From Ophiostoma sp. CBS 140.51 (Eukaryota; Ascomycota; Sordariomycetes; Ophiostomatales; Ophiostomataceae), in NCBI GenBank assembly GCA_029298735.1, contig JANSLP010000023.1:62001-126000 (forward strand): DNA of 64,000 bases, written 5' to 3'. The translations under genes were made by a program, and so were the position numbers. This document shows positions 1 through 12,467 of this stretch, piece by piece. Every line of letters begins with the position of its first letter. Position 1 is the stretch's first letter. Under the pieces are notes generated by a model. It was not told where the DNA came from and did not search any database. It worked only from the letters and a program-made list of their open reading frames with translations.

Positions 1-3000
1 AATGGCACCAATGATGGCTTCCAGAATGTCCGAGTAGAACTTGTTGGCCACAAGTCCCATGAGTTCCTCCCACGGGTACGTATGGCCTGTCCAGAGCTGC
101 TCGAGAATGTCATTCTTCTTGCTGGCAAAGCGTTCGGCAAAAGCCTCTTGCTCTGAGCCCATATCACGGGATACACCGTGCCGCATGAAGGCCGACAGAG
201 GCTTCTGGAATGGAGGAGCTGCTTCTGCTGGGCCTTTGAGGTACGGGTCGATGGAAACGGCTGCAACAGGTTCGGTGATAGTGAACATATTGGTAGTAAA
301 GGCCAAAAAGGCACCATTGACCAGCGTCGTGCGCAGCAAGTGCATTCTTTGATGTGACAGCGCCGGACGGACGCTTGTAAGTGTTTGCACGATAACGTGG
401 TCGAGAATGGCGTCACCGATAAACTCAAGACGCTCCATGCACACGTCGTCCTGGTCACCAGGCATCGAGGCGTGCGTGATGGCCTGGATCAGAAGAGATT
501 TTTTGGTGAAAGTGTAGCCCAGGAGCTCTTCGAGGCCGGGCGGTGGTGGGCAAGGTGGCTTATCTGGAGCTGCCTCGTAAAGGATATCCCGACACTCTTC
601 GAGGGGAAGCCACTCAATGTCACCCACAAACAGTCCGATGCATTGCAGAGCTTTATCCATGCCGCCGTCCGCATGGGAGGCACCAATGAGCGCCTCCACT
701 ACGTCGGCCAGCATCTTTGTCGACATTTCTGGCGGTGGTGACTGCTTTTCGGGCGTACTTGGAGGGACGGTTGCAGTGCCTGCATCGTCAGGTTTTGGCT
801 CTGAATCAAGTCCATCGCAGTACCGCTTCCAGTTCCTCAAAGACCACTGCTTAGACACGATGAAATGGTCCAGTCCTACATCAAGAGCTGCGCGACAGAG
901 GCGAGAGTTGGCGACGAGTCGATCCTTCCGCAACGACAGGTGGCCTTCGGGAGCATGGAGGTCTATGAAAGGAAGAATTAGCAATAATTTTTGCACGAGT
1001 TAGAAGACGGACAGCTTACCCTTCGCGGAGCAATTTGCTGCTGCCGTAACCTTGAGGATGGAATCGCCAATGAACTCGAGGTACTCGTAGTTAGTGGGCA
1101 AGCGAGCCACAGGCGCACTGATAGCAGTTGCAACAAGAGAAATGTCCTTAATGTTCAGGGCGTTGAGGCGTGTCGAGGCTAGCAACTCTTTCGCAACCAT
1201 GTACACCTCCAGAACAGCAGTCAGCGGCGGCAACAAGGCGCCGAGTTGGACATATGATATCGGGAGACTGTCGACTCGGCATTCCGATGCAGGAAGAACG
1301 CGGGGGTATGGCTTGGTCGAAGAGGAGATAGTCGGGGATGTGGGCTCAACAGGACTGTCCTCATCGTCGTCGAGGGTTACATTCGATGTCCTGTGAAGCA
1401 TGCCAACAATCTTAGGCCACGGTCGTACGACAACATAAGCAGCATCCACTGGCGCCTCGTCGAAGCCCTTGTACGCCTTTTTGACGAGGTTCAAAGGCGG
1501 CTTTGACGGTAGGTAATCCTGATAGAAGTGTGGTGCGTTCTCCGCATCTCGGACAAGGCACGTTAGATTTGGTGAAAAGGGGCGCTCCAAGCCGGCAAAT
1601 ATCTGCGGATCAAAGGCTCGTGAAGCGATAAGTTCCTTGTTGAATCGCTCGTCCTCGCAGACAACACGGACAAGTCGGTGCATGTCGGTCAAAGGCCAGC
1701 GGTGGCCAAAGGCGGCAGAAAGGAGGGTATTGGCATGGTCATCGTCGTCGTGGTACTGATCTTCACCATGGCCGTAAAACTGGCGTCGACCGGCGGATAT
1801 GTGCACCGTCCATGGCCGCCCTGAGTGAGCTGTCCAGTACATTTGAAACGGCGGAATAGTGGGCATGGGACAAGGCACGATAAGAGCTGCTTCGAAAAGC
1901 TCGATGCCACGGTCATCAACAATTCGGAAAGTATGGCGATAAACATCTGCTTGAATTCCAGAGGGAGATGTCTGTATTGTCTTCCAGATCTCACGAACGT
2001 CCGGCCATGGCCGATGCTGCTCGTGTACTGTGACCACACTTGCCCGGCCCTCTATTGCTCTTGACAGAGCATCTTCCTCATTATTTGGCGGCAATAAATG
2101 CTTGTTGAGAAGGCCCGCTTCGTGAATGGCTTTGTAGGCTTGGAACGCAGCATCGGCCGTGGCATCTGATTCAGAATGCCAAGAAAATTTGCTTTCGGCT
2201 CGACGGAGATGCACTGGCAGAGTGATTGGCAGCCTCACAGCTGCACGAAACTCGTCTGGGTCAGATGACACCTTGTGCACCTTGAAGACAGGCCGGCAGT
2301 CAACAAATGGCCCAGAAGAGACCGACGAGCAGAAATGGACCAAGTGCTGCTTAGCAGCCCCTGGCAGCAGCTGAGATCCCTTGGCCTCGCCGTAGATTGG
2401 TTGCAGTCGTCCGTCTTCCAACGCAGATTCTGCCCCCTTTCGTCGCAAGTCCTCGGCTTCACGCAGCTCGTCCTCGTACATGCTCTTCATCTCGGCTTCG
2501 AGGGCCTCCCACTCTAGTGCCAGACGTCCAGCTTTTGGTGCACCTGGACAGCTCGCATCACTGCCATTCTTTAAGGGCCCCAGAAGCAAGTGAAATTGGG
2601 AGCTCTCGTCACGGGCCCGTCCTCGGCGCTGGATGAATGCCTTGAGGCTCATCAAATCATCGATGCAGACGACAAAATTGCAGGCAGGTATGTCAATACC
2701 TTCTTCAATGACGCTTGTGGCAACGAGAAGATTCAGCTTTCGATTTCGAAAGTCAATGAGCGGAATACGCACGTCCTTTGGAGCCATTGGCAGCAGGCCG
2801 TCAAGCCCGCGGCCAAACTGGAACTTGGACATGCCGACCACATGGCCGGCTTTGTATCTTGACGAGAGTCGTGGGTGTATCGAGATGAGGTGGGCCAAAA
2901 CAGCAGCCATTGGTTGCTCTCTGACGAAGACGATGCCCGTGGGCTGCGCGGCCCCATGGTTAGAAAGAATCTCAACAAGCTTTTGGACCCGGACCGACAG

Positions 3001-4552
3001 GCCATTGTAAAATTCGGCATGGCTTCGGTGGTCTTTTTTCGTATCTGGTCGAGGAGGATGCTTGGTGACAACATGCTGGAGAAGGGCCAATAGATATGGC
3101 TCACTCTCTCCAGGAAGACGTCTCTTTGAGGCGTGGGTACACCGTCTGATAATTTTGTGGACATAGTACTCAGCAGCCCATGAGCCAAGGTAGGTGTAAA
3201 TAGTGTCAGCTTTCCGGTGGAACGACTTGAGAAACTTCCAAGTCCACTTGATGTCACCGTCACTTATGCTGCCAGCAAACAGCTCGTTAATGTGAGTAAT
3301 CTCTGGCAACTGTGGACCATCAGGCATACTGCTGAGCAGCCTTGAGAGGGCGGAAAGATTACGGCCATGGCTGGAAGCGTGCTCATTGCCGTGGCTGGGA
3401 TCGCATATGTGTCGGAATGTTGATGGGCGTTTGGTGTGGGAAATGAGATTGTCACGATGGAGCGTCGGTGTCATACACGTTGCATGCATTGTGCTTTCCA
3501 ATAGCTCGATGCCTTCAAGTTTCCTGGCCTGGACTGGACTTGCAGTGAGACCAAGGATAGCTGGATGGGGAAGGCCCTTCTCCACAGCTGGGTGAAAGAA
3601 GTCCGTCATGATGCGCCTCCCTGGACTGTTCTTGACGCAACCGTGCACTTTGATGCCATTCAGTCAGTGAATGATACGACGGGGACATGTTGGATTTTGT
3701 TGAGGCACAAACTGGCATACCTTCATCAAAAACAAGAAGGGGAATCGAGTCCATGGTGACAAAACCGTGCATCAATGCTTCCTGTGTGGAAAAGGTCAGA
3801 TAAAAGATCTGTAAATCAAAATATGGGATGAAAGCATGAAGGCTTTCTTACCAGCAATACTTGGTGTGTCGCAACAACAAATCTGATGTTGAGTAGCGCG
3901 GCATCCCTGAAAAATATGTTAGCATCACTCACTTGGTATCAAATGAAAATCCGTTGAAAACGCAAGGCATACCATATAGCTTGCGTGGACCAGGCTTTGA
4001 TGTCAGCGTCGCCTGCTATGATACGGCCTTGGACACACTGGATTTGAGATGAGATGGAATAGAACTGCTGGTAGCAGAGAGGTACTGTTGGTGCCAAGAA
4101 CCAGACGATCTATGTATGTGAAACCATGTCAGACTTTGCCATAAAAATCAATAGTTCAACGGTCATCAAGAGCCTTACCTTGGGAGCTGGTGATCGCTCA
4201 AGCTCTGCTCGTATGCGAAGAATGGCACTGGGATATTGTCAGAATAAATACTCTTGAAAAAGAAGATTCAGGAGTGAGTGTTTCTTACATCCTCGTCTTT
4301 CCTGTGCCGGTATCCATCTGAAAAGCCCGATTGTTAGCTGTTGATTCTCCATCGGAATGGAGTATTCGGTTCGTTTCTTACCGCCACAATGATGTTGCGC
4401 TTTAGGCTCTCTTCGAACATCTCCACTTGGTAGAGCCGCGACTGCGCGAGCAGGTCATCCTCAACATCGGTGCCGTCGCCGGCCATGTCGCCGCCGCCAG
4501 CTGTCTTGGCCTCTGGAGCGGCCACGATTCCATTCGTCTCATTGCTGGCCAT
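1..4552 (-). CDS. dcl2: Dicer-like protein 2 (3' end off window)
   Basis: RNase III-helicase that cuts double-stranded RNA into small RNAs for quelling and antiviral silencing. Model: exons 4552-4382, 4317-4289, 4227-4179, 4109-3973, 3906-3852, 3781-3721, 3647-1020 and 962-<1, all with matching phases, giving 1364 codons before the edge. Seen in order: RYQVEMFEESL-type Q region; Walker A MDTGTGKTR (about 58-66); DExH box as DEVH (166-169), split by an intron; LGLTASPV; helicase C motifs including IEEGIDIP and QRRGRARD; a Dicer dimerisation region; RNase IIIa with LEFIGDSIL (about 1024) and RNase IIIb with LEFIGDAIL (about 1221). No PAZ domain is recognisable, as is usual for fungal DCL2. The order YQVEMFE...MDTG fits DCL2 better than DCL1, which usually has LDTGSGKT. 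The start is the first in-frame ATG; the open frame upstream of it lacks one. The end of RNase IIIb and any dsRNA-binding domain lie beyond position 1. Confidence 0.9.
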
Positions 4553-5303
4553 CGGTGTGGAAAGTCGTAGATGCAATGCCACGCGTTCTCTTGGGGGGCG
4601 ATCGTCTGATGTCGTCAAGCTTAAACAAGCGTTAAAGTGCAGCCTGGGCGACGGTCGCGATGGGGCCCCGTCGAGCTAAGGGGTCCGCCTATGCCGGCTT
4701 ATGAGAGTCTAGACGATAGGAAGTGTTTCATTTTAACATTTTTGACTCATTCGTAACTGACGGGAGACGGCAGATGGATACGGAAGTAACGTATGTTCGT
4801 GTAGCTTCAAGCCCGATCGCTACTGCCTGTTGGAAAAAGCCTGCGCGTCCGGTCTTCTTTGCGGGGGAAGCAACAGAGTGCAGTTTTGGGAAGGAGCGAT
4901 ACGGATGTGTTTGGGAGGGGTACAGTTAATAATTCTAGCAACTAATACAGGCCGTCATTGGGCATCTCAACCACTAACCAACCCAGCCCTTCTTACAACT
5001 GGACTCATGCAAATCCGTAAAACTTGACAAAATGTGATTCGTATTTTTAAAAGTGAATACGGGAGCTCTTCGTGCTCAAAGATGAGCTCAAATGTGACAC
5101 AAAATGAATGAGGCCTCTTGAGCAGGAAGTGAAGGAAAGTGCGACCATTGGTGGGACCGCTCCTGCACAATGTCGCACTACTTAGCAGACCAACATCTGC
5201 CAATGTCAGCATCGGAAGGAGCAGCCTTGTCACATCACCAAGACAAAAACAGAAGGAGCACGCCGGCCGTTTGAAGAAGATACAACCCGGGTAAGCACAT
5301 GTG
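4553..5303. other. Divergent intergenic region
   Basis: About 750 bp between the start codons of dcl2 (minus) and the RCC1-repeat gene (plus). It must hold both promoters. I see no convincing open frame and no clear TATA box. Confidence 0.5.
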
Positions 5304-6398
5304 ATGCAGGCCCTGTACGCCGCGGGCTTCAACGCCTGGGGCCAGCTTCAATTTGGCCCGACCGGATATCAAACGAATGACACCCAAGACCACGAGCCAG
5401 AAGACAAACGGACTTTTACACGTGTGCTTGAGAACTCCGGCATCTTACACGTGCGAGCATCCCTCACATACACATCTGTAACGACACCAGATGGAATTAT
5501 TTTCACCGGAGCAGCTCCATTGGATAAAATCAATGGTGCAGAAGACGAAAACAGTCTTTATTTCTCTGAAACCCTGAATGGCTGTGTTGCAGGTTCGTTG
5601 GTCCTTCAGTTAAATCAATAATGCCCTTAAATCCACCGAAACTGACAGCTAGGTACAGTCTATGATAAGCCGCATGGCACTCTCTTGCAATATGCGTCGA
5701 TAGACGACTTTGTGACGGCAAGACGTTATGTCGGCTCTCCAACAGATATCCCATTTACTTGCTTCACTGGCTTTCTGGGCATAACACAGATCGTCGCCTA
5801 TGATGTCGGGTTTGCCGCTCTTGCTGCCGACGGTGGTGTCTGGACGTGGGGTGACCCGCGGTTCCCAGAGTGCCTCGGACGGGGCATCGACGACACTCCT
5901 GCTGAGCATCCTGGCCGTGTGGCCTCACTTGATGACCTGCCAACAGGGCCTATTGTCAAGCTGGCGGCGGGAGGCCATGTTCTGGCAGCCGTGACCCAAG
6001 GACGAGATCTTTACTGCTGGGGCGGTTATCCAGGACGGCGGCCGGTATTAGAAGGTGTCACGGGAGAGCCGACGCCCATTATCATTTCCACGGTGTCACC
6101 GAATGGCGACGATGAAGAGGCTGATATCGTCAATGTGGGCATAGGTGATGGGCATATGATTGTGCTCGCGGCCGACGGTTCTGTGTTTGTCATTGGCAGC
6201 AACGCCAACGGTCAGCTCGGCCTAGGATTTGAAAGCGTCGTCGACGAAGACGACGACGAAGGTTCACAGACATCAGAGGCCAAAACGCCATCGGCTTGGG
6301 TCAAAGTTGCTTGGGTCAAAGTTAATGGCCTTTTACCTGACCAGGTGACCGGAGTATATGCAGGCCCAAGAAGCTCCTTTGTCGTGGTCACTGAATAG
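5304..6398 (+). CDS. RCC1-repeat protein, Ats1-like
   Basis: Beta-propeller protein of the RCC1 superfamily. Exons 5304-5592 and 5653-6398 join through a 60-bp intron (GTTCGT...GCTAG) with the split codon G|GT, giving 344 residues. The start ATG at 5304 gives MQALYAAGFNAWGQLQFGP, matching the first RCC1 blade (AxGxNxxGQL). Later blades are visible as WTWGDPRFPECLGRG and VIGSNANGQLGLG. The length and weak middle repeats resemble yeast Ats1 (alpha-tubulin suppressor, a partner of Kti11) rather than true RCC1, the Ran exchange factor, which is longer with seven clear repeats. Function here is inferred only from the fold. An acidic loop (EDDDE, about 6240-6260) interrupts the last part. It is divergent from dcl2 and convergent with the proteasome gene, with 177 bp between them. 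Confidence 0.8.
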
Positions 6399-6575
6399 AT
6401 AGATAGCAAGCCTATTTGTCAATAATTATAGCGTTGATGCCATTTATTTGCCTGTCGAATACAAGTACATGCGCCCCTTCCAACTTTAAAAACGCTGGAC
6501 AGCTCTCTCCCCCAACTGCCAGCCCATATCACGTAGTCTCTTCTAATTTTCGTCTACGCCGCACTCGCGCGCCTC

Positions 6576-7752
6576 TTATAGGTTGGTAAGGTAGTCCTCA
6601 ATCTCCTGTGGCGTCAGCTTGCGGAACCGCGGCCCTCTCGCGCCCTCGACGCCTTCGACGCCGAGGAGGTGGTCTGCCGGTGGGCCAATGATGCCTGGGA
6701 GGGTTAGCCATAATCATCCCATATATACTCGTCATTCACCGTCGTCAACTTACCAATCTCGATCGTGTCGCCGTTCATCTCGCCCTCAATCGTCTCCTTG
6801 AGCGTCAGCAGCGCGATGTGCACCGCATCTTCCAGCTCCAGACCCTCCGTGTACCGCTTCTCCAAAAACGTCTTGGCCGACGCCGCGCTCTTGCCAATGG
6901 CCGTCGCCTTCCACGGGAAGTAGCTGCCCGACGGGTCCACCTGGTACAGCATGGGGCCGCCCTTGAGGATACCGCCCGTCTTGCCCGTGGGCTTCTTCTG
7001 CTCGCCTGAGGCTAGGCCGTCGGCCTCCTCCTCTTCCTCCTTGTTGCCGGCTGCTGCTGCTGCCGCCTTGGCCGCCTCGCGCTCAAGCTCCTCCTCGGGC
7101 AGGATGCCCTCGTCCCAGCCAGCAATCAGTAGACTGACGCCGTAGGGCCGAACACCACCGGACTGGGTGGCCTCCTGCATGACACGGGCGACGTCCTGTA
7201 CCAATATCCGGGTGGGCGGGTACTCGTTGTAGATGCGCTTGTAGCCCGAGTGCGAGACTTTACGGGCGCGGTCGACGAGGACGCGGTAGTCGGGGCCCAT
7301 GCCGGCGTAGACCATGCCGATGTCGGGCGTGATGAGGGAGATCTTGGAGAGGGACGACGGATCGGCGAGCGGGGATGACGACTTCTTCTCGGTGGCAAGG
7401 ACGATGCCATTGGTGGCCTTGATGCCAAGAGCAGTGACGCCCTGGTTGACGGCGTTCAGAGCATATTCTATAAAAAACCCAACTGTCAGCATCCGTGAAC
7501 TGTCTGGCGATTCTGTCGCGGAGAATACTTCTTCTCGGCGTGCGCAACGCCTTGTCGCATCTCGTGGGTGTTGAGGGGGGTAAACGAACCAATCTGCACC
7601 AGCTTTCCGCTGTTGGACAACAATAATCTTCGTTAGCAATTCTGTAAATACACAACACAGCTCCTGCAACAGCAAGCTGATTCCTCCCCCAATGCCAATG
7701 CCACGTACCTGGGCGAGAATGTTGTCAGCGAGAACGAATACCGATCGGCCAT
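6576..7752 (-). CDS. pre8: 20S proteasome subunit alpha type-2
   Basis: Alpha-ring subunit of the 20S proteasome core, structural rather than proteolytic. Four exons: 7752-7709, 7609-7590 (only 20 bp), about 7467-6754 and 6694-6576, in phase, about 298 residues. The spliced N-terminus reads MADRYSFSLTTFSPSGKLVQ then IEYALNAVNQG, the alpha-subunit signature. The core shows VTALGIKATNGIVLATEKKS, YAGMGPDYR, GVRPYGVSLLIAGWD and YQVDPSGSYFPWKATAIGK, all diagnostic for alpha2 (Pre8/PSMA2). Odd point: a lysine/glutamate/alanine-rich insertion of about 45 residues (AAKAAAAAAGNKEEEEE region, near 7000-7110) between GWDEG and LYQVDPSG makes it longer than the usual 250. The last exon supplies a C-terminal tail ending KLTPQEIEDYLTNL. 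It shares a divergent promoter region with the RING-CH gene. Confidence 0.93.
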
Positions 7753-8787
7753 GGTCGCGGTCGAGGCGTCTTCTGTGGATGGATGGTGATGTGTTGTTCA
7801 GGTCGGCCGAGCAGTCGGGAAAAGGGTATCGTATCGAAGAAAAAGGGTGTCGAGAGATGCGAGGATGAATGAATGACAGTTGAGGTGGATTGTTCGATGG
7901 AGGTGGATTGTCGAGGGATCGCAACACAAACTAGTTTCGTAGCTATGGGCCAGTAGGCAGATGCTGCTGTACGTTTCTGGTGCGGTGAGAGGCTGGCTGG
8001 GCTGCTGGTAGTAGTTTCGAAGCTCCGCCTTGGCTCTGTGGTGCTTGTGCTGTCCCTCACAGTTGGTGGTGGTGGTGGCGGCTGTCAAACGTCGCCAGGC
8101 ACACCGCACAGTTGCGCGTCGAGCTCTTCTGATTGGCCGCAACTACCATGCATCAATCGAGGGGTTGTCGTAGTGGAAAGACAGCTAGTATCTCTCTAAG
8201 CGAGTATGCTTACCTAACTTGTCTCCACTCCAGCAATATCTCCGCCGAAAAGGTCGACGTGAAATTATCGAAGCTTGTGGAAAGTCGGCCGGCTTTTCCT
8301 TCCTTTGCAACTCGACTCCGTGTCCTGCTGCAAGTCGCTCTTTCTCTTTTCTCCTCTCCTCCTTCTTGGCCCAACTACCATCTGGCCACGTCCCTCTTCC
8401 CCCCGATTTTGCGTATCTCGGTCGTCGTTTCCTTTTTTTCCAAGGAAAATGTGACTTACCTCTTTTCTGCCCAAGGCGAGCCAAGCGGCTATGGAATCCC
8501 CCCCAAAAAGAAACACATTTTATCCCCCTCTCATCTCTGGGCTGAACTTTACCCTTCTGTTTTACTTTTCTGCCTCAAACACACAGCCGTTCCCTCCCTG
8601 CGACCATGTGAAGGCATATCGCATCTACTTGAGAGCTACCCGGAAGCTTGGGAACTTGCTATAAACGCAATTTCTACCTCCTTGTCACTTTTCCTTCTAC
8701 GGAGCTTCTTCATTTTATTTCCAGCTTCAGCTTTTCGTTATTCCCCTTCTCCCTCCTCACCTTACACTCCTCCACGCGACCTCGACC
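7753..8787. other. Divergent intergenic region
   Basis: About 1 kb between the starts of the proteasome alpha2 gene and the RING-CH gene. It contains pyrimidine-rich stretches (about 8330-8480 and 8680-8780) typical of fungal leaders. Open frames across it are compositionally non-coding. No exact PACE proteasome element was seen. Confidence 0.5.
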
Positions 8788-10340
8788 ATGGACTTCCGTC
8801 CCCGGAACGGTGCTGATGGGGCTGGCCCCAGCTGGTCGTGGCCTGCCGATAATACAGCTGCAGCTGGAAACGCCAGTGGCGAAGGCGCGTCTTCTGGGAC
8901 GAGAGACGAGAACTGGGCGACAACGAGCGGTTTCGACTCTATGTCCAATCCCAAGCGACCTGCGGCACCACCGAATCAAGCGACGGTCACGTCCGGCAGC
9001 GACGATAATTTTGACGCTGATTCCTACCCAGATGCCTTTCCCGATTTATCCGATGAAGCGTCTTGGGTCACCGAGGACAATGGGAGGTCACCTTTGGAGC
9101 ACAACCATTACCATTACCACGGCGACACGCGTGAGCACGACTACTTTGCGGACCGCCGGTCACCACGTGAACCCACCGAAGAGGAAAGAGCCCAGGATCG
9201 CTACCGAAGACGCTTCAAGCCTCGGACATGCCGGATTTGTCTCGAGACGATACTGCCAACGTTTGAGGACGTGACAGCCCACGCGGACGACGGGTTTCAC
9301 GATGACATGGGCGTGGAAGAGGAGGCCACCGAGCCCGTCGGCATTGGCGCTGCTGCCCATGCAGTGGGCGAGGCTACGGCCGGCCTCCGGGGCCGTGTGG
9401 CGGGCGCCGTGACGTCGGCACTTCCCACATTCTTGCGCTCGAGTATGCCACGTGTCCGCTACATCTCCGAGAACCCCGAAGACGGACGACTGATCAGCCC
9501 GTGCCGCTGCAAGGGCTCGCAGAAATACGTGCACGAGGGTTGCCTCCAGGCTTGGCGCATGGCACAACCCATGGCCGAGCGCAACTACTGGAAATGTCCG
9601 ACGTGTGGGTTTGAGTACCGCATGCAACGTCTGAGCTGGGGCCGGCTGGTCTCCAACAGGCTCACGCGTGCTCTTCTGACGCTCCTCGTTTTCGCATTGA
9701 CGCTCTTTGTTCTGGGCTTCATAGCTGATCCGCTCATGGACCTATGGGTGGATCCGAGCGGCATGATTATGGACACGTTCCTGGACTTGAATGACTTTGA
9801 CGTGGAGGATGATCTTCTCAGATTCCAGGATGTGCTGGGTAGCGGTGGCGGCAGTGTTGGCGATATTGTCGGCGTGTCGGGTTGGTGGGAGCACTTTCTC
9901 AAAGGCTTCTTCTCGCTGGGCATTGTCGGCGTTATCAAGACTTTTTTGGTTGTGTCGCCGTTTACATGGTTCAATTTGCGTGGGTTCGGTCTCGGTCGCG
10001 GGCGTCGGCGTGCCGCTGGCGGTGGCCGGGGACGCTATGAGAGTATGAGCTGGGCATTTATCCTTATTGGCGCGTTTACATTCTTGGGGGTAAGTGGCAC
10101 AACAACAAGCTGACTTTTTTGCATCCATGTACTAACAATTGTTTCTAGGTTGCCTGGAAGTTTATCAGTTATATGAGTGGTCGTTTCTTGGAGCATGCCA
10201 GCGAGCGTATTATCGATATCGGTGCAGGAGAGCCCGATGAAGATGAAGACGAAGAAGATGGCGAGGCTGACAAGGATGAAGCGGACGCCGATGGCGAGCA
10301 TGAGAATGCTGCGGCCGATGAGCATGGCCACGATGCATGA
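8788..10340 (+). CDS. RING-CH (MARCH-type) membrane E3 ubiquitin ligase
   Basis: Predicted membrane-anchored E3 ligase. Exons 8788-10089 and 10149-10340, phase 0, 497 residues. The C4HC3 RING-CH ligands are visible: C148-x2-C151, then C239-x-C241, H249-x2-C252, C270-x2-C273, with ISPCRCKGSQKYVHEGCL as the core. A strong hydrophobic segment follows (about 293-314), with further hydrophobic stretches near 370-395 and 425-450. The C-terminus is very acidic (EDEDEEDGEADKDEADADGE). Distant homologues such as yeast Ssm4/Doa10 are far larger; this architecture (N-terminal RING-CH, few membrane spans) resembles the MARCH class. Odd point: 87 residues separate the first CxxC pair from the CxC pair, much more than usual. 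ATG 8788 is the first in the pyrimidine-rich leader and has good context (ACCATGG). Confidence 0.85.
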
Positions 10341-12467
10341 GCCAGTCGTGTTTTGAGATTCACAGGTACCGCTCATCATAGCTACCACAATGGAAGCATT
10401 ATCAGAGACAGTCTTTTCCACATCCCCCTACCCCCCTCTCTTCCTTTCCTTCCCTTTGTCCCACCAACCTGCACACTCTTAAGTTGTCTTGACCTTTTGC
10501 CTCCGTGTCGAGCCAACTAGTCTGTGTGCAGAGATTAAACCAGTCCCGATATTTTGTTCCTCCGCTCGGGGTGGCCAGGCGTTTTGTCCGGCTGCTTCCA
10601 CAAGGGCGGAGGCTTCGTGGACGCCGTCAACTCCTTCGTCGCCTGGCTGTCTGGCAGGGGGATCTCGCTTCGCGTCTTGCAAAGCTTTCCCTCTGTCGAC
10701 GTCATCACCGCTTAGCCATTCTGTTTCTTTTTACAGGGCCCTTTTCTGTGTGGAAATCTCCCTTGGTCTTTTCATGTCCTTGCCAGACACTCCCTCAGAG
10801 GCTCTCCCACGCGAGAGGCAAGCACGCGAATTGGTTGGTACATATGTTCAACTTGTAAACGGCATTCGTAGATGGCCACGGTATTGAGTAAAGCTCTTCC
10901 TGTCTTGTGAAAGCCCTTCTCATGAGCAATGCTCGATCGTTGTCTCATTTTACTCGATCATGCACGATAAACCTGAAAGTAACGCGATGTACGACGTATC
11001 GTGGCTGGGCCTGTAGTATTACAGGATGTGTAATACACGAGTTATTTGGCGGGCAACTGGTTGGAAAGCTGGCAATTGAGAGCTTGGCAATCCAATGCTG
11101 TTCTCATTTGACATTTTTGACGTTTTCACCTCGCTGTAGATTTTTCAGGGGCTCTATTGCTCCATTGCAATGGAAGGTTGTCATTAGTCTCAGCCTCGCA
11201 AACCCCTATTTTCCAGATCGGCGGCGCCTATCTCCTCTGCCGGTCAGCTAGCTCAGGGCCTTTGTTTGACGTTGTTGCACACATTCCACACCGTAACCAG
11301 GGCCTGCTATTCGCTATCACTGTATCGCAGCGACCCAGCTAGGCCAGCTGGCCAGTGGCCCTACCACACCGGCTCCCATTGCCCTATCGCTCCTTCCCTA
11401 ATCCGCTCTGCAAAATGGCACCCCCACTCCCAATTTGTCCTAGCGGCACGTGCACTGGGTCGCTCTTTCTCGTTGCTGGCCTTTTCGCGGGAATTCAGAC
11501 GCGCCGCGCCAGGGGTAGTAGTGGATTGGCTCAACTGCCAAAGGAGCAGGAAGGTGCTCTGAGGCGCTGTATTGTTCGTCTTTGACCCCCTGTCTCCATT
11601 TCATAATTTTTCGTTAATATTACCTGTTCACTATCGAAATCGAACTTGTCCTCCTCTCCTTTGCATTTCGCGCTCCCCCCCCCAAAGACGCATCCACCGC
11701 CAGCCGCCACGAAACGCAAAAGCACGAATCTCAGAATAGGAGAGAGCGAGGGGCGTTGCTGTTTTCTTCTTTCACCATACCCGACCCATTTCTGTCTTAG
11801 GCGTGGCCGAACCGCGTGTTATTCCTTCTCCTCCTCCGCTTTCTTCTCCCTTTGGAACCTCTTCCATCTGATCAGGACTCAGTATTGTCCACGACGGCCT
11901 CGTCTCCCCGACGCCTCCTTTTCCCGTCCGCTCGCTGCCCACGTCCGCCCGTGTCCCGTTTCTCTTGGGGTTTTCTCCAAATTCCCGTTTAGGCTCGAAT
12001 TTTCTCCATTGGGACCTGCCTTCAAACCTCCCTGGATACGACATCCTATCTCTCTTTTTCTTTCTTCCATTCTCTACTTCGTCGTCTATACTATCCCTCG
12101 ACTCATCTTCCTGCGACGACGCGCAGACAAAGCTCGGTCTTTGGCTGCTGCTACCACGATCTTCGATTCTAATGACGCCCGCGTTTTGAGACGTCTTACT
12201 CCGCGATACGAACATTCCTTTCCCCCATTGACGAACTTCCTTTCGATCTCAAATCTCGATCTGTCCTCTTGACTCTGATATATCACGACATCTTATCCAC
12301 GACACACTCTTTCACCGCAAGAGACGATCGAGCAAGGGATAGATAACAATTTCTTCCCAGCACCCGAGGACGTGCATCGACAACCTTCCTAGGTCCCACG
12401 CGTCGGCCTCTTCTCTCCTTTGTTTCCTTCCGTCTCCCCGACCTTCTTCATCACACAATCGCACACG
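10341..12467. other. Intergenic region upstream of the GT34 gene
   Basis: About 2.1 kb between the RING-CH stop and the GT34 start. The last 800 bp (about 11640-12460) are strongly pyrimidine-rich and probably the GT34 leader. Frames open through it are Ser/Pro/Phe-rich artefacts of this bias. No RNA gene or repeat was seen. Confidence 0.5.

Noticed and set aside
10338..10531. About 60 open codons after the UGA of the RING-CH gene
   Set aside because: The context UGA-GCC is not a known leaky motif, and the sequence is a C/T-rich 3' UTR (Pro/Leu/Phe runs).
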